Shown here: positions 9,169-18,687 of the stretch, piece after piece
How positions within the stretch are numbered: position 1 is the stretch's first letter
Layout of the letters: the number at the start of each line of letters is the position of its first letter
DNA from: Bradyrhizobium sp. ORS 285
GTDB lineage: Bacteria > Pseudomonadota > Alphaproteobacteria > Rhizobiales > Xanthobacteraceae
Assembly (NCBI RefSeq): GCF_900176205.1
Contig: NZ_LT859959.1
Location: forward strand, 5,911,001 to 5,975,000
Reading direction: 5' to 3'
Length of the DNA stretch: 64,000 nt
Notes under the pieces: model-generated
Told to the model about the DNA's origin: nothing
What the model saw: the letters and a program-made list of their open reading frames with translations, nothing else
The model's database searches: none
Made by a program: the position numbers and the translations under genes

Positions 9169-11723
9169 CCACTGAAACGACCTCCGTCCTGCACAAGTTC
9201 TGGCGGCTCGCTCCCGCCCAGGCGGGCGAAGCACTCGCCTGCGGCCTCGATGGCCTGAACGAAGCCGACGCCACGCAGCGGCTGCTGCGCTACGGCCGCA
9301 ATGCCGATACGCCATCGCACGTCGTCGGCCCGCTGCGCGCCATCATGCGCCGGCTGCTCGAGCCGCTGTCGCTGATCCTGCTCGTCGCGGGCATCATCTC
9401 GATGGCCACGGGAGACGTGATCGGCGGCGCGATCATCGTCCTGATCCTGACGCTGTCGATCGGGCTCGACACGGTGCAGGAGGGACACGCCGTCAGGGCG
9501 GCCGAGGAGCTGCGGCGGTCGGTGGCGTTGAAGGCCGAGGTGAAGCGCGACGGTGCCTATCGCGAGATCGAGGTGGACGCCGTCGTGCCCGGCGACATTC
9601 TGCGCGTGCGCGCCGGCGACATCGTGCCGGCGGACGCGCTGATCATCGAGAGCAAGGCCTTCACGGCCGGCGAGGCGGCACTCACGGGCGAGCCCTACCC
9701 CGTGACGAAGCAGGCTGGCCCTGCCGCCGGTGACAACGACACCTCGAACGCGCTGTTCCGCGGCTCCGTGGCGCAGACTGGCGAAGCCGTTGCCCTCGTC
9801 GTCAATACCGGACCAAATACGATGTTCGGTGCGGCCGCCTCGGCGCTGGCGGAAGCGCAGGGGCGCACGCCGTTCGAGCGCGACCTGCATGAATTCGGCC
9901 TCGTCATCGCGCGGCTCACGCTGGCCCTCGTCCTCATCGTGCTCGCCTTTCGCGTCATGTTCGGCCGCGACGTGCTCGACTCGCTGTTGTTTTCCGTCGC
10001 GCTTGCAGTCGGGCTGACGCCCGAGCTGCTGCCGATGATCACCACGGTGACGTTGTCGCGCGGCGCGCTCCGCATGGCCAAGCGCAAGGTCATCGTGAAG
10101 CGGCTCGCGGCCATTCACGATCTCGGCGCGATGTCGGTGCTGTGCACCGACAAGACGGGAACGCTGACATCGGCGGAGATCACGCTCGCCCGCAGCATCG
10201 CGCCCGATGGCAGCGATCACCCGCGCCCGGCCGAGCTCGGCGCCATTGCCGCAGCACTCGGCGGCGATCGCGGCTCGCTGGATACGGCGCTGGTCGCGGG
10301 CGCCGACCATGCTGCGGTGGGGTGGACTCTCGGCGGCCAGCAGACCTTCGACTTCTCGCGCCGGCTCGGCTCTGTGCTCGCGGTGCGCGGACCGGATCAG
10401 GTCCTGATCGTTAAGGGCGCGCCGGAGGCCGTGATCGAGCTCTGCACGCAGCAACGGCAAGCCAGCGGCGTGATCGCGCTCGACGACAAAGGTCGCGACG
10501 AGATGCGCGAGCGCGTCCATGCGCTGGCCCGGGACGGACTCCGCACCGTCGCGGTCGCCTCGAAATCGTGGAGCGGCGCACCGCGGGAGATCGAGACCGA
10601 GGACGAGCAGGAGCTGATCTTCGAGGGGCTGTGCGCCTTCGCTGATCCGCCCAAACCGACCGCGGCCGCCGCGATCGCGCAGCTTGCCCGCGCCGGCATC
10701 GCGCTGAAGATTCTCTCCGGCGACGATCCAGTCGTCGTCAAACGGCTGGCTGGACTGGTCGGGTTGAAAGCCGACCGCGTGCTGTCCGGCAGCGACATCG
10801 CCGAGCTGAGCGACGATGCGCTCGCGGTGCAGGTGCGAACCGCCGACGCATTCGGCCGGCTGGCGCCCGATCAGAAATCGCGCATCGTGAAGGCGCTGCA
10901 GGCGTCGGGCGAGGTCGTCGGCTTCCTCGGCGACGGCATCAATGATGCGCCGGCGCTGAAGGTCGCCGATATCGGTCTCTCCGTCGACGGCGCCACCGGC
11001 GTGGCGCAATCCGCGGCGGACATGATCCTGCTGGCCTCGGATCTCGAGGTCGTCGCCGATGGCGTCGAGGAGGGACGGCGGACCTTCGCCAACATCCTCA
11101 AATATGTCCGGATGGGCGCGAGCTCGAATTTCGGCAACATGCTGTCGATGGCCGTGGCGTCGATTATGCTGCCGTTCCTGCCCATGCTCCCGACGCAGAT
11201 CCTGCTCAACAACCTGCTCTATGATCTCTCCGAGCTCGGCATTCCCTTCGACCGCGTCAGCCCGCAGGCCACCGCCTGGCCGCAGCGCTGGGACATGAAG
11301 CGATTGCTGCGCTTTGCCGCCATCATGGGCCCGCTGTCATCGCTGTTCGACTTCCTCACCTTCGGCGCCCTGCTCTATCTGTTCCACGCCACCCCGGACG
11401 AGTTCCGCACCGCATGGTTCCTCGAGTCCATGGCGACGCAGATCCTGGTCATCTTCATCATCCGGACCAACGGACGTCCCTGGAGCAACCGGGCCGATCC
11501 GATGCTGACGGCGTCGTCACTGATCGCACTGGGCGTCGCGATGACAGTGCCGTTCACGCCGGCGGGCGCTTGGTTCGGCTTCGTGGCGCCCCCGATCGCG
11601 ATGCTGGCCGCGATCGCGGCCCTCGTCGCCATCTATCTGGTCTGCGCCGAAGGTCTCAAATCATTCGCCGTGCAATCCAGGGCTGGACGAACTCACCGGC
11701 GGCATCACCAACGAGGTCCATGA
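9165..11723 (+). CDS. P-type cation-translocating ATPase, Mg2+-importing (MgtA/MgtB) type
   Basis: An 852-residue P-type ATPase of the inner membrane. In order it has a cation-ATPase N-terminal domain, transmembrane helices from residue 65, an actuator domain with LTGEP, the membrane motif VGLTPELLPMI, the phosphorylation motif DKTGTLT with Asp329, a KGAPE nucleotide-binding motif, the hinge GDGINDAPA near residue 589, and C-terminal helices. VGLTPELLPMI and LLYDLSELGIPFD are the signature of the P-IIIB Mg2+ transporters rather than of Ca2+, heavy-metal or H+ pumps. The start is GTG 9165. It is transcribed divergently from the export operon. The C-terminal 15 residues (Arg/His-rich) look non-conserved. 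The Mg2+ specificity is by family only. Confidence 0.92.
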   Translation: MTTETTSVLHKFWRLAPAQAGEALACGLDGLNEADATQRLLRYGRNADTPSHVVGPLRAIMRRLLEPLSLILLVAGIISMATGDVIGGAIIVLILTLSIGLDTVQEGHAVRAAEELRRSVALKAEVKRDGAYREIEVDAVVPGDILRVRAGDIVPADALIIESKAFTAGEAALTGEPYPVTKQAGPAAGDNDTSNALFRGSVAQTGEAVALVVNTGPNTMFGAAASALAEAQGRTPFERDLHEFGLVIARLTLALVLIVLAFRVMFGRDVLDSLLFSVALAVGLTPELLPMITTVTLSRGALRMAKRKVIVKRLAAIHDLGAMSVLCTDKTGTLTSAEITLARSIAPDGSDHPRPAELGAIAAALGGDRGSLDTALVAGADHAAVGWTLGGQQTFDFSRRLGSVLAVRGPDQVLIVKGAPEAVIELCTQQRQASGVIALDDKGRDEMRERVHALARDGLRTVAVASKSWSGAPREIETEDEQELIFEGLCAFADPPKPTAAAAIAQLARAGIALKILSGDDPVVVKRLAGLVGLKADRVLSGSDIAELSDDALAVQVRTADAFGRLAPDQKSRIVKALQASGEVVGFLGDGINDAPALKVADIGLSVDGATGVAQSAADMILLASDLEVVADGVEEGRRTFANILKYVRMGASSNFGNMLSMAVASIMLPFLPMLPTQILLNNLLYDLSELGIPFDRVSPQATAWPQRWDMKRLLRFAAIMGPLSSLFDFLTFGALLYLFHATPDEFRTAWFLESMATQILVIFIIRTNGRPWSNRADPMLTASSLIALGVAMTVPFTPAGAWFGFVAPPIAMLAAIAALVAIYLVCAEGLKSFAVQSRAGRTHRRHHQRGP

Positions 11724-11866
11724 CCGCCGCCGCTGCATGGTCGCGATGCATCTGCCCTCTTGATGGGCAGTCGCAATTGGTGTCTGTCGAGGAGGCCGGG
11801 AGGACCAGCGGCCGGGATCACCGGGCCGGATGTCCAGGGCATACCAATCGGGACCAACACCGCCGC

Positions 11867-12796
11867 ATGTCTGCCGCCGATCCCACAGCATCCACCGCAT
11901 CCGCGCGCGGCTGGATCGCCAACCAACCTTATGTGCTGCTCAGCATCACGGCGCTGTGCTGGGCGGGCAATTCGATCGTCGGCCGCCTCGCAGCCGGTCA
12001 CATCCCGCCCGTCACTCTGTCGTTCCTGCGCTGGTCGCTGGCGTTCCTGCTGATCCTGCCGATCGCCTGGAAGCAGCTCCGCCAGGACTGGCCGGCGATC
12101 CGCTCCAAGCTCGGCATCATGATCGCGCTGTCGGTGACCGGTATCGGCGCCTTCAACACGCTGCAATATTGGTCGCTCGAGTACACCCAGGCGCTCAACA
12201 CCCTGCTGCTGCAGTCGGCCGGCCCGCTGATCGTCGCGCTGTGGTCGATGTTGCTGCTGCGCGTGCATCTCACCTTGGCGCAGGCGGTCGGCATCGTGCT
12301 GTCGCTTGGCGGCGTGCTGCTCATTCTGACGCGGGGCCACCCGACTGCGCTGGCTGAGATCAGCTTCAACAAGGGCGACCTGATCTTCCTGCTGGCGATG
12401 GCAGTGTTCGGCTTCTACTCGGTGCTGACGATCAAGCGGCCGCAGATCCATGGCCTGTCGATGGTGGCCTTCACCTTCGGCTGCGGCGCGGCCAGCCTGA
12501 TCCCCCTGTTGGTCTGGGAGCTCAACACGCGGCCGGTGATGACGCTCGACACCCAGAACCTGCTGTCGCTGCTCTACGTCGCGATCTTCCCCTCGACCAT
12601 CGCCTATCTCTGCTTCAATCGCGGCGTGCTGCTGATCGGCGCCAACCGCGCCGCGCCGTTCTTCCACGTGGTGCCGGTGTTCGGCTCGATCATGGCCTTC
12701 GTCTTCCTTGGCGAGCAGCCACAGATCTTCCACGTGATCGGCTTCGCGCTGGTGCTGGCCGGCGTCTACGCCGCCTCGCGCAAGCAGGCGACCTGA
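11867..12796 (+). CDS. EamA/DMT family transporter, first paralogue
   Basis: A 309-residue drug/metabolite-type transporter with ten predicted helices in two EamA repeats; the second repeat starts near residue 160. Conserved features include ALCWAGNSIVGR in helix 1 and the CFNRGVLLIGANRAA segment in repeat two. It probably exports a small metabolite or amino acid, which the sequence does not identify. ATG 11867 gives the N-terminus that aligns with the second EamA protein (TTG 14426), so the longer upstream frame was rejected. It is convergent with the TauE gene, with only 10 bases between their ends. Confidence 0.9.
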   Translation: MSAADPTASTASARGWIANQPYVLLSITALCWAGNSIVGRLAAGHIPPVTLSFLRWSLAFLLILPIAWKQLRQDWPAIRSKLGIMIALSVTGIGAFNTLQYWSLEYTQALNTLLLQSAGPLIVALWSMLLLRVHLTLAQAVGIVLSLGGVLLILTRGHPTALAEISFNKGDLIFLLAMAVFGFYSVLTIKRPQIHGLSMVAFTFGCGAASLIPLLVWELNTRPVMTLDTQNLLSLLYVAIFPSTIAYLCFNRGVLLIGANRAAPFFHVVPVFGSIMAFVFLGEQPQIFHVIGFALVLAGVYAASRKQAT

Positions 12797-12806
12797 TGCG
12801 AACGGC

Positions 12807-13586
12807 TCATCCCAGCGCCTTCCGGGTCATGTAGACTGTCATCAGCGAGACGAAGCCGATCAGCAGGATCCGCAACCGGTCCGGCGGAACGCGGTTCGCC
12901 AAGCGCGCGCCGGCATCGGTGCCGACCGCAAGGCCGATGATCACCGCGGCTAAAATGGACCATTGCGGCATGGCGCCATGCTGCCAATAGATCCACGCCG
13001 ACGGGATCGTCGTGGGTACCAGCGTCAGCGCCAGGCTGATCATCTGGGCCCGGTGCTGCGCCATGCCGAGCACCGCGCTCAAGCCGACCACCGTTGCCAA
13101 TCCACCGCCGATGCCGAGAAAGCCTGAGGACACGCCGGCCGCGCAGCCGACCGCCAGCAACGCGCCGCGCTGCGGCTCAGGCACCGCGTCCGGCGAGTCG
13201 GCCGGCTGCTTCTGCGATCGGCGGCGCAGCAGCAGGATGTCGAGCAGAAGCAGGTAGACGACATAGGCCCAGCGCAGCACCGCCGCTGTCGCCGCGTTGG
13301 CGATCAGCGCGCCGACGATGCCGCCGATGAGGAATCCGAGAGCCAGCCAGAGCAAGATCGTCGCGCTCATCCGGCTGCCGCTCTCCCAATAGCGCCTGAT
13401 GCCGGCCGCGCTGGTCGGCGGGATCTGCGCGACCAGCGAGAGCCCCTGCGCGACGTGCTGCTCGGCCCCGAGCAGCAGCACGGCAAACACGACGAGGCCA
13501 CCGCCAGGACTGACACCAAGCAGGCCCGAGGTGAAGCCGCCGACCAGCCCGGTGCCGAGACCGCCGATGAGATCAGGAACGTTCAT
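12807..13586 (-). CDS. TauE/SafE family membrane permease
   Basis: A 259-residue inner-membrane protein with about eight helices. The duplicated glycine-rich signatures of the TauE/SafE family (sulfite, sulfonate or other anion export) are visible: TSGLLGVSPGGGLVV near the start of repeat one and SSGFLGIGGGLATV at the start of repeat two. ATG 13586 was chosen because it has an upstream GAGG and gives the conserved beginning. The TetR gene ends 30 bases upstream on the same strand, so the two form a TetR-TauE operon. The substrate is unknown; regulation by the linked TetR is inferred. Confidence 0.9.
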   Translation of the reverse strand: MNVPDLIGGLGTGLVGGFTSGLLGVSPGGGLVVFAVLLLGAEQHVAQGLSLVAQIPPTSAAGIRRYWESGSRMSATILLWLALGFLIGGIVGALIANAATAAVLRWAYVVYLLLLDILLLRRRSQKQPADSPDAVPEPQRGALLAVGCAAGVSSGFLGIGGGLATVVGLSAVLGMAQHRAQMISLALTLVPTTIPSAWIYWQHGAMPQWSILAAVIIGLAVGTDAGARLANRVPPDRLRILLIGFVSLMTVYMTRKALG

Positions 13587-13615
13587 CGCTTCGACCTCGC
13601 CCGCCCTTTTGGTGT

Positions 13616-14221
13616 TCACCGCCGCACAGCGAGTCCCGTCAACAGCGTCTCGAATGCGGTCATCGCTTCGGCGGAGGAGAACGGTTCGCCCCACAGCCGC
13701 TGCAGCACGAAGCCCTGGAACATTGCGACCATCGTGCGGGCCATGCTGCGCGGATGAACGGAGCGGTCGATCAGCCCGAGCCGCTGGCCCCGCTGCAGCA
13801 GCTCGCCGATCAGCGCGACGGGCTTGCGCACGCCGTCCGTCACCTGGGCGCGGATGTCGTCGTCGCGCAGCGCCTCGGCCCAGAGTTGCAGCGCGATGCG
13901 GCGGCTGCGCAGCCCCTCTTCCTTCTGCATATCCGCAAGCGAGGCGCGGGCGATGGCGCGCAACGCGTCCAAGGGATCGGAGATGTCGCGCGCCGCGGCC
14001 AACAGGGCCGCATCGCGGGCATGACGGTGCTCGCCGATCGCCTGGATGAGCTCTTCCTTGCTGGCGAAATGTCCGTAGATGCAGCCCGCGCTCAGACCGG
14101 ATTGCGCAATCACATCGGCGATCGTCGTTTGATGGAACCCCTGCCGCGCAAAGCAGATCTCGGCGGCCTGCAGGATCTCGTCACGGCGCGCGGCCATCGT
14201 CTCAGGCTTGAGTTTCGGCAT
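13616..14221 (-). CDS. TetR family transcriptional repressor
   Basis: A 201-residue regulator. Residues 10-60 are the TetR helix-turn-helix, with RRDEILQAAEICFARQGF and TIADVIAQSGLSAGCIYGHF, followed by KEELI. The C-terminal 140 residues are the helical ligand-binding half. ATG 14221 has a GGAG ribosome binding site 6 bases ahead. It is the first gene of a TetR-TauE operon, divergent from the second EamA gene. A perfect 24-bp palindrome sits 80 bases upstream of the start and is the obvious candidate operator for autorepression and for control of the divergent transporter. Confidence 0.92.
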   Translation of the reverse strand: MPKLKPETMAARRDEILQAAEICFARQGFHQTTIADVIAQSGLSAGCIYGHFASKEELIQAIGEHRHARDAALLAAARDISDPLDALRAIARASLADMQKEEGLRSRRIALQLWAEALRDDDIRAQVTDGVRKPVALIGELLQRGQRLGLIDRSVHPRSMARTMVAMFQGFVLQRLWGEPFSSAEAMTAFETLLTGLAVRR

Positions 14222-14301
14222 GCGCAGCTCCTGCCCGCCCGGCCGCATGATGGCCGCCCCGGCTCGATCGCGACTTCGTGCTCCGATGTCCGTCAAAATC
14301 A

Positions 14302-14325
14302 TACAAAACGAATATTCGTTTTGTA
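14302..14325. promoter_or_regulatory. perfect 24-bp palindrome, candidate TetR operator
   Basis: The half-site TACAAAACGAAT is followed immediately by its exact reverse complement. It is AT-rich in a GC-rich context and lies between the divergent TetR-TauE operon (start 14221) and the EamA gene (start 14426). TetR dimers bind such palindromes. Binding by this particular TetR is inference. Confidence 0.75.
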
Positions 14326-14425
14326 AAGACCCGTTCGATTTTCGGCATGGCCCCATCCCGCGGGGCGCTCTTGTCCCGCCGGCGGTTTCGGGCACAAGCT
14401 TAGACTACCAAGAGAAGCCGATTCC

Positions 14426-15370
14426 TTGCCCGCCCCATCTCATCCGACCTCGCCGCTGGCCTGGCTCAACAACCAGCCCTACCTGCTGCTGACGCTGGCC
14501 TCGCTGTTCTGGGCCGGCAACATCGTGCTGGCGCGCTATGTCGCCGGCCACGTGCCGCCGTTGACCTTGTCCTGCATCCGCTGGATCGGAACCTTCCTGA
14601 TGCTGTGGCCGTTCGCGCGGCAGCATCTCGTACGAGACTGGCGCACCTTGCTGGCGAACTGGCCGCTGCTGCTGGTGCTGGCGCTGACCGGCTTTGCCAT
14701 CAACAACGCGCTGTCCTATTGGGCGATGCAGTACACCCAGGCCCTCAATGGCCTGCTGATCCAGTCCTCCGCTCCCCTGTTCGTGGCGTTGTGGTCGCTC
14801 GTGCTGTTCGGGGTGCGGCTGACGGCGGCGCAGTTCGCCGGCATTGCGATGTCCTTGACCGGCGTGCTGGTGATCCTGCTGCGCGGCGACCTCGGCGCAT
14901 TGGCTGCCATCCAGTTCAACCGCGGCGACCTGATGTTTGCCGGCGCGCTGCTGGTGTTCGGCATCTACTCCGCCGTCATGACGCGGCGGCCGGCCGTGCA
15001 TCAGCTGTCGCTGATCGCGTCCTGCACCGCCCTGGGCGCTCTGCTGCTGCTGCCGCTGGCGGCCTGGGAATACAGCTCCGGCTTCGTGCTGCAGCTCGAT
15101 CTACTGTCGGTCCTGACACTCGGCTACGTCGTGGTGTTCGCCTCGACGCTCGCCTATCTGTTCTTCAACCGCGGCATCGGCCTGATCGGGCCGAACCGGG
15201 CCGCGCCGTTCCTGCATCTGGTGCCGCTGTTCGGCTCGGTGCTCGCGATCCTGCTGCTCGGCGAGGAGCTCAAGCCGTTCCACCTTGGGGGCTACGCGCT
15301 GGTCATCGCTGGCGTCGTGATCGCCTCCCGCGTGCCGCTCCGCAAGCCGGGCCCGGCGCCTAAACACTGA
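14426..15370 (+). CDS. EamA/DMT family transporter, second paralogue
   Basis: A 314-residue ten-helix transporter closely similar to the one encoded at 11867. Shared features include NQPYLLLTLASLFWAGN in helix 1, GHVPPLTLSCIRW, and the FFNRGIGLIGPNRAA segment in repeat two. The start appears to be TTG 14426, preceded by AGAGAAG; no upstream in-frame ATG fits the alignment with its paralogue. It is divergent from the TetR-TauE operon across the 24-bp palindrome. The substrate is unknown. Together with its paralogue it brackets the TetR-TauE pair, suggesting a local duplication. Confidence 0.88.
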   Translation: MPAPSHPTSPLAWLNNQPYLLLTLASLFWAGNIVLARYVAGHVPPLTLSCIRWIGTFLMLWPFARQHLVRDWRTLLANWPLLLVLALTGFAINNALSYWAMQYTQALNGLLIQSSAPLFVALWSLVLFGVRLTAAQFAGIAMSLTGVLVILLRGDLGALAAIQFNRGDLMFAGALLVFGIYSAVMTRRPAVHQLSLIASCTALGALLLLPLAAWEYSSGFVLQLDLLSVLTLGYVVVFASTLAYLFFNRGIGLIGPNRAAPFLHLVPLFGSVLAILLLGEELKPFHLGGYALVIAGVVIASRVPLRKPGPAPKH

Positions 15371-15490
15371 GCATGCGGCAAGACGCCCCAGCGAGCCGGG
15401 CCGCCATCATCCGACTGTCATCGAAGTGTCAGCGTCGCGTCAGGCGCCCTCTCCACAACGCGCATGGTTCAAGCTCGCAGGAGGCTTCCC

Positions 15491-16845
15491 ATGCACCGAT
15501 ATCTGCTTACCACCGTAGCTGTCCTCGCCCTCGGCGCCGGCGCGGCACTCGCCCAAGGCGAGGGTGAATTCCCGGCCATGCTGGCGGGTCACGCCGTAAT
15601 GCCCGCCGAATCCTTCATCGACGCCCCCGCCGATGCGCCTGATGATCTCAAGACATCCGGCAAATACACCACCGGCAAGCGCGTCGACGCCATCGGCAGC
15701 GTGATGGGCAAATCCTATGAGCGTCCGACCGGCGTCTCCCTGCCGTTCAAGGGGCAGCCGCTGCAGGGCCATTCCGGCATCAAGAAGATGGCCGACGGCA
15801 CGTTCTGGGTCCTGACCGACAACGGCATGGGCTCGCGCTACAACTCGCCGGACTCGATGCTCTATCTGAATCGCTATAAGATGGACTGGGCAGGCGGCAA
15901 GGTCGAGCGGCTGGAGACGATCTTCCTGCACGATCCCGACAAGAAGGTGCCGTTCCGCATCGTCCACGAGGCCACCGCCAAGCGCTATCTGACCGGCTCC
16001 GATTTCGACACGGAAGGCTTCCAGGTCATCGGCGACACCATCTGGATCGGCGACGAGTTCGGCCCCTACATCATCAAGGCGGACAAGAGCGGCAGGGTGC
16101 TCGCCGTGTTCGAGACGGTCGCCGACGGCAAGCCGGTGCGCTCGCCCGACCATTGGGCTGTGCAGTCGCCGGGCGCGCCCGGAGCGACCTACACCAACGT
16201 CAACTTGCGGCGCTCGAAGGGCTTCGAGGGCTTCGCCTCGTCCACCGACGGCAAGTTCATCTACGGCCTGTTGGAAGGACCACTGTGGGACGCCGAGAAG
16301 AAGGATTGGGAGAAGGTCGACAGCAAGGAAGCCTCGCGCATTCTCGAATTCGACGTCGCCGCGGAGAAGTTCACCGGCCGGTACTGGCAATATGTGTTCG
16401 AGCAGAACGGCAATGCGATCGGCGACTTCAACATGATCGATCCGGCCCAGGGCCTGATCATCGAGCGCGACAATGGCGAGGGCACCGCCGACAAGGCCTG
16501 CCCGCAGGGCACGCGCGGCGAGAACTGCTTCCCCGATCTCGCCAAGTTCAAGCGCGTCTACAAAATCGAGCTGTCCGATGCCAATGTCGGCAAGCCGTCC
16601 GCAAGATCGCCTATATCGACCTGATGAAGATCAAGGACCCGGACAAGAAGGCGCGCAAGCCGCTCAACGACGGCGTCCTCACCTTCCCGTTCTTCACCAT
16701 CGAGAACGTCGATCGCGTCGACGACACCCACATCATCGTCGGCAACGACAACAACCTGCCGTTCTCGTCGAGCCGCGATCCCAACAAGGCCGACGACAAC
16801 GAGTTCGTGCTGCTCGAGGTCGGCGACTTCCTCAAGGCCAAGTAA
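15491..16845 (+). pseudogene. esterase-like phytase-family protein, interrupted by a frameshift
   Basis: A secreted protein with a signal peptide in residues 1-22 (cleavage after ALA) and the esterase-like activity of phytase domain (PF13449-type), shown by LPFKGQPLQGHSGIKKMADG, TDNGMGSRYNSPDS and the SDFDTEGF segment. The first frame runs from ATG 15491 (AGGAGG site) to a stop at 16624. Near 16597, after SDANVGKP, the frame should continue with VRKIAYIDLMKI, but this is now in another frame, which ends properly at 16845. Restoring one base (CCGTCC to CCGGTCC) gives an intact 451-residue protein ending VLLEVGDFLKAK. So this is either a single-base deletion in the genome or a sequencing error. 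Confidence 0.85.
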
Positions 16846-16857
16846 GAGGTCTTCGGA

Positions 16858-16883
16858 GGCGCTGGCGTTGCGACGCCAGCGCC
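16858..16883. terminator. hairpin between convergent genes
   Basis: A perfect 11-bp stem GGCGCTGGCGT with a TGCG loop lies between the ends of the phytase-like gene and the chemoreceptor gene. It has no T-tract but is well placed as a bidirectional terminator. Confidence 0.6.
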
Positions 16884-16891
16884 GACTCCCA

Positions 16892-18577
16892 TCAGGCTGT
16901 GCGCACCTTGGCCATGAAGCCGTCAACGGCCTGCTGCAGCAGGCCGGACTGGCTGTCGAGCTCGCGGGCACTATTCAGCACCTCGGACGCCGCCATGCCG
17001 GTGGCTTCGGCAGCCTTGGTGACGCCGCCGATATGGGCGCTGATCTCGTTCGAGCCCGCGGCGACGGACTGGATGTTGCGCGCGATCTCGCGCGTCGCAT
17101 CGCCTTGCTGCGCGATCGAGGTCGAGATCGAATTGGTGATCTCGCTCATCTGCGCGATCGTCTGGGTGATGCCGCTGATGGCGGTGACTGCGTCCTGGGT
17201 CGAGGTCTGCATCGCCGCGACCTGCGCCGAGATCTCCTCGGTGGCCTTGGCGGTCTGGTTGGCGAGCGCCTTCACTTCGGAGGCGACGACCGCAAAGCCC
17301 TTGCCGGACTCGCCGGCGCGCGCGGCCTCGATGGTGGCGTTCAACGCCAGCAGGTTGGTCTGCGCTGCGATCGAGTGGATCAGCTTGACGACCTCGCCGA
17401 TCTTCTCGGCGCCGGTCGACAGCACCTGCACGGTGGCGTTGGTGCGCTCGGCGTCGCCGACCGCCTTGCTGGCGATCTCGCTGGACCGGGCCACCTGGCG
17501 GGAAATCTCGTTGACCGAGCTCGACAGCTCTTCCGCTGCGGATGCCACGGTGCCGACATTGTCGTTCGCGCTCTGCGTGGCCGCGCTGACCGTCGAGGCG
17601 CGCGAGCTCGCATCGCTCGCCGTCGACGTCATCGATTCCGCCGTGTGCTGCATGCCCTCGGCCGCCGACGCCACCGACCGCACGATGCCGTTGACGCTGC
17701 GCTCGAAGTCGGCCGCAAGGCTCTGCATCGCGGCGCGCCGCTCCGCCTCGGCACGCTGCTTGTTCGCAGCCTCCGCCTGCTCGAGCTCGCGCATGCGTAG
17801 CGCATTGTCCTTGAAGATCTGGACCGTCGCGGCCATCCCGCCGATCTCGTCGCCCCGGCCGACGCCGGGAATCTCGCCATCGAGCTTGCCGTCCGCGATC
17901 TCGCGCATGCGGCCACCGAGACGATCGAGCGGCACGCTGATGCTGCGGCTGATCAGCCAGGCGATGCCGCCGGCGATGACCGCGATGCCCGCGCAAGCCA
18001 TCCACATGAGCCATTTCAGCGGCTTCATCTTCGCGTCGAGATCGTCGACATAGACCCCGGTGCCGACGAACGTATTCCAGCCGGGAATTGCGACCGCGTA
18101 AGAGATCTTGCGGGTCGGCTGCTCCTGGCCGGGACGCAGATATTCGTAGTGCAAGGTGACTTCGCCGTTCTTGGCGACGCCATCGCGCAGCTCGACCACC
18201 AGCTTGCGGCCGTTGAGCTCGAAATCGATCACGTTGGAGCCGCGCTGCTTCATGTCCTGCGAGATCACGACGTTGCCGTCCATCGTGTAGGCGAACAGAT
18301 AGCCCATGCCCTTGTCGAAGGTCATGGTCCGGCCGCGATTGACGAACTCGTCCACCGCGGCCTCCTTCGTCATCTTGCCGGCTTCGACCTCCTTGATGAG
18401 GCCCAGCGCCATGTTGCGCGCGGTCTCGACGATCGCCCGGCATTGCTCGATGCGAGCGTTGACCATCTCCCGATGCATCAGATCGGCGGCAAAGGTTCCG
18501 GCTGCGGCGAGCCCCAGGAGAGCGACACCGACCACGATGGCCAGCTTGGGGGCAATCCTCATATTGTTCAGCAGCAC
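16892..18577 (-). CDS. methyl-accepting chemotaxis protein with single Cache domain
   Basis: A 561-residue chemoreceptor. It has transmembrane helix 1 at residues 10-30, a periplasmic sCache_2-type sensor at about 35-185 (with [15 protein letters not shown] and [15 protein letters not shown]), transmembrane helix 2 at about 190-210, a HAMP domain, and a long coiled coil with the conserved hairpin tip [21 protein letters not shown]. There is no C-terminal pentapeptide for CheR/CheB docking. The start is taken as GTG 18577; ATG 18562 would give MRIAPKL. Ligands of this Cache type are often small carboxylates, but the sequence does not show which. No other chemotaxis genes are nearby. Confidence 0.93.
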   Translation of the reverse strand: MLLNNMRIAPKLAIVVGVALLGLAAAGTFAADLMHREMVNARIEQCRAIVETARNMALGLIKEVEAGKMTKEAAVDEFVNRGRTMTFDKGMGYLFAYTMDGNVVISQDMKQRGSNVIDFELNGRKLVVELRDGVAKNGEVTLHYEYLRPGQEQPTRKISYAVAIPGWNTFVGTGVYVDDLDAKMKPLKWLMWMACAGIAVIAGGIAWLISRSISVPLDRLGGRMREIADGKLDGEIPGVGRGDEIGGMAATVQIFKDNALRMRELEQAEAANKQRAEAERRAAMQSLAADFERSVNGIVRSVASAAEGMQHTAESMTSTASDASSRASTVSAATQSANDNVGTVASAAEELSSSVNEISRQVARSSEIASKAVGDAERTNATVQVLSTGAEKIGEVVKLIHSIAAQTNLLALNATIEAARAGESGKGFAVVASEVKALANQTAKATEEISAQVAAMQTSTQDAVTAISGITQTIAQMSEITNSISTSIAQQGDATREIARNIQSVAAGSNEISAHIGGVTKAAEATGMAASEVLNSARELDSQSGLLQQAVDGFMAKVRTA

Positions 18578-18687
18578 GCGACGAACTCCGCCCGATCGAT
18601 CTCAACAGCCTGTCAAGATTAGCTGCCGGTTAAATGATCAGGCGATCGTTAGGGTTCGGTTGCGAACGCCCCCCGTAAAAACCCGGG

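Noticed and set aside
9054..11009. 651-residue minus-strand frame
   Set aside because: It is antisense to the P-type ATPase, whose motifs are all on the plus strand.
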